This document shows, in pieces, positions 34,508 through 35,264 of a stretch of DNA of 35,264 bases; positions within the stretch are counted from its first letter, which is position 1; each line of letters begins with the position of its first letter. The translations under genes and the position numbers were made by a program. The DNA lies in the NCBI GenBank assembly GCA_025059915.1, contig JANXDD010000007.1, positions 1 through 35,264 of the forward strand, written 5' to 3'. This DNA is from Bacteroidia bacterium (GTDB lineage Bacteria; Bacteroidota; Bacteroidia; SpSt-205). The notes beneath the pieces were generated by a model. It ran no database searches, had not been told where the DNA came from, and saw only the letters and a list, made by a program, of their open reading frames with translations.

Positions 34508-35264
34508 ATGACGGATACCAGCTACCTTTTTCGGGCAGATCCGGCTTATATAGAGGCTCTGCTGGAACGATATAAAACGGATCCTCAAAGCCTTCCTACT
34601 GATTGGCAGCGGTTTTTTGAGGGGTATTTTGCTGCGCTGGGAAATGGAGAGATAAAAGCTCCGCCAGTTTCTCCTTCTGCGGCAGAGGCTCGTCGCATAG
34701 AGAAAGAGACGGGGGTCATGCTCCTAATTGCTGCTTATCGCAATCGTGGTCATCTCTATGCACGAATCAATCCCCTCGCAGAATATCATGATTGGGAGAA
34801 GAAGTTAGACGAGGCATTTCCCTTAGAGGAATTCGGGTTAGATGCCTCGGACCTGGACGAGGTTTTTCAAGCAGGGAAGCAAGTAGGGATAGGCCCGGCG
34901 ACCCTGCGAGAAATCATAGCGCATTTGCGCCGAGTGTATTGTTCTACGATTGGAATTGAGTATCGTTACATCCGCATTCCAGAAATTCTGAAGTGGTTTG
35001 AGGAAAGGCTTGAGAAGCCTGAAAATCTTCCGAGATTTTCGCCAGAAGAGAAAAAGACCATCCTTCAGTGGTTATGTAATGCGACGACCTTTGAGCGATT
35101 TCTTCACAGGAAATTTGTGGGACAGAAGCGCTTCTCTTTGGAGGGGAATGAGACGATTATTCCAGCGCTTTATGAACTGGTAGAGAAAGGAGCCTTACTG
35201 GGTATAGAAGAGTTCGTGTTTGGTATGGCTCATCGGGGACGACTCAATGTCCTGACCAATATCA
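34508..35264 (+). CDS. sucA: 2-oxoglutarate dehydrogenase E1 component, 3' truncated by window edge
   Basis: Hand translation: MTDTSYLFRADPAYIEALLERYKTDPQSLPTDWQRFFEGY...LLIAAYRNRGHLYARINPL...IGIEYRYIRIPE...TTFERFLHRKFVGQKRFSLEGNETIIPALYELVEKG...EFVFGMAHRGRLNVLTNI. Confidence 0.94.
   Translation, partial: MTDTSYLFRADPAYIEALLERYKTDPQSLPTDWQRFFEGYFAALGNGEIKAPPVSPSAAEARRIEKETGVMLLIAAYRNRGHLYARINPLAEYHDWEKKLDEAFPLEEFGLDASDLDEVFQAGKQVGIGPATLREIIAHLRRVYCSTIGIEYRYIRIPEILKWFEERLEKPENLPRFSPEEKKTILQWLCNATTFERFLHRKFVGQKRFSLEGNETIIPALYELVEKGALLGIEEFVFGMAHRGRLNVLTNI

Overview
This 35 kb window comes from a Bacteroidota-like chromosome. The evidence is T9SS cargo tails, a PorQ homologue, TAnnTTTG-type promoters and a histone H1-like protein. 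I saw no mobile element, CRISPR array or rRNA. Most genes are recognisable: namZ-like (partial), rpe, three glycosyltransferases, an M43 metalloprotease and four other secreted T9SS-type proteins, DUF1599, a XerC/D recombinase, aroQ, two Wzz-like paralogues, cmk-ispH-porQ-dprA, a WD40 protein, a DtxR-type regulator, an ILVBL/2-hydroxyacyl-CoA-lyase-like ThDP enzyme, family-5 UDG, nuoA, a thioredoxin-TPR protein, pyrD, a DUF4397 protein, an HtrA protease, sucA (partial) and five tRNAs (Arg-ACG, Tyr-GTA, Gly-TCC, Leu-CAG, Glu-TTC). The most interesting signal is a promoter/start-codon grammar. An exact TAnnTTTG box lies 3-8 nt before the start codon of twelve protein genes and 8-9 nt before four tRNA 5' ends, which suggests pervasive leaderless or near-leaderless transcription. 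The extreme case is the head-to-head aroQ/xerC-D pair at 15285-15333. There each gene's start codon and -7 box sit inside the other's coding sequence, in exact codon register. Two unusual residues of the AroQ active-site loop (His and Val in LHGPNV) are encoded by the antisense start codon and the antisense promoter box. No database search or computation was run; all family calls come from motif recognition.
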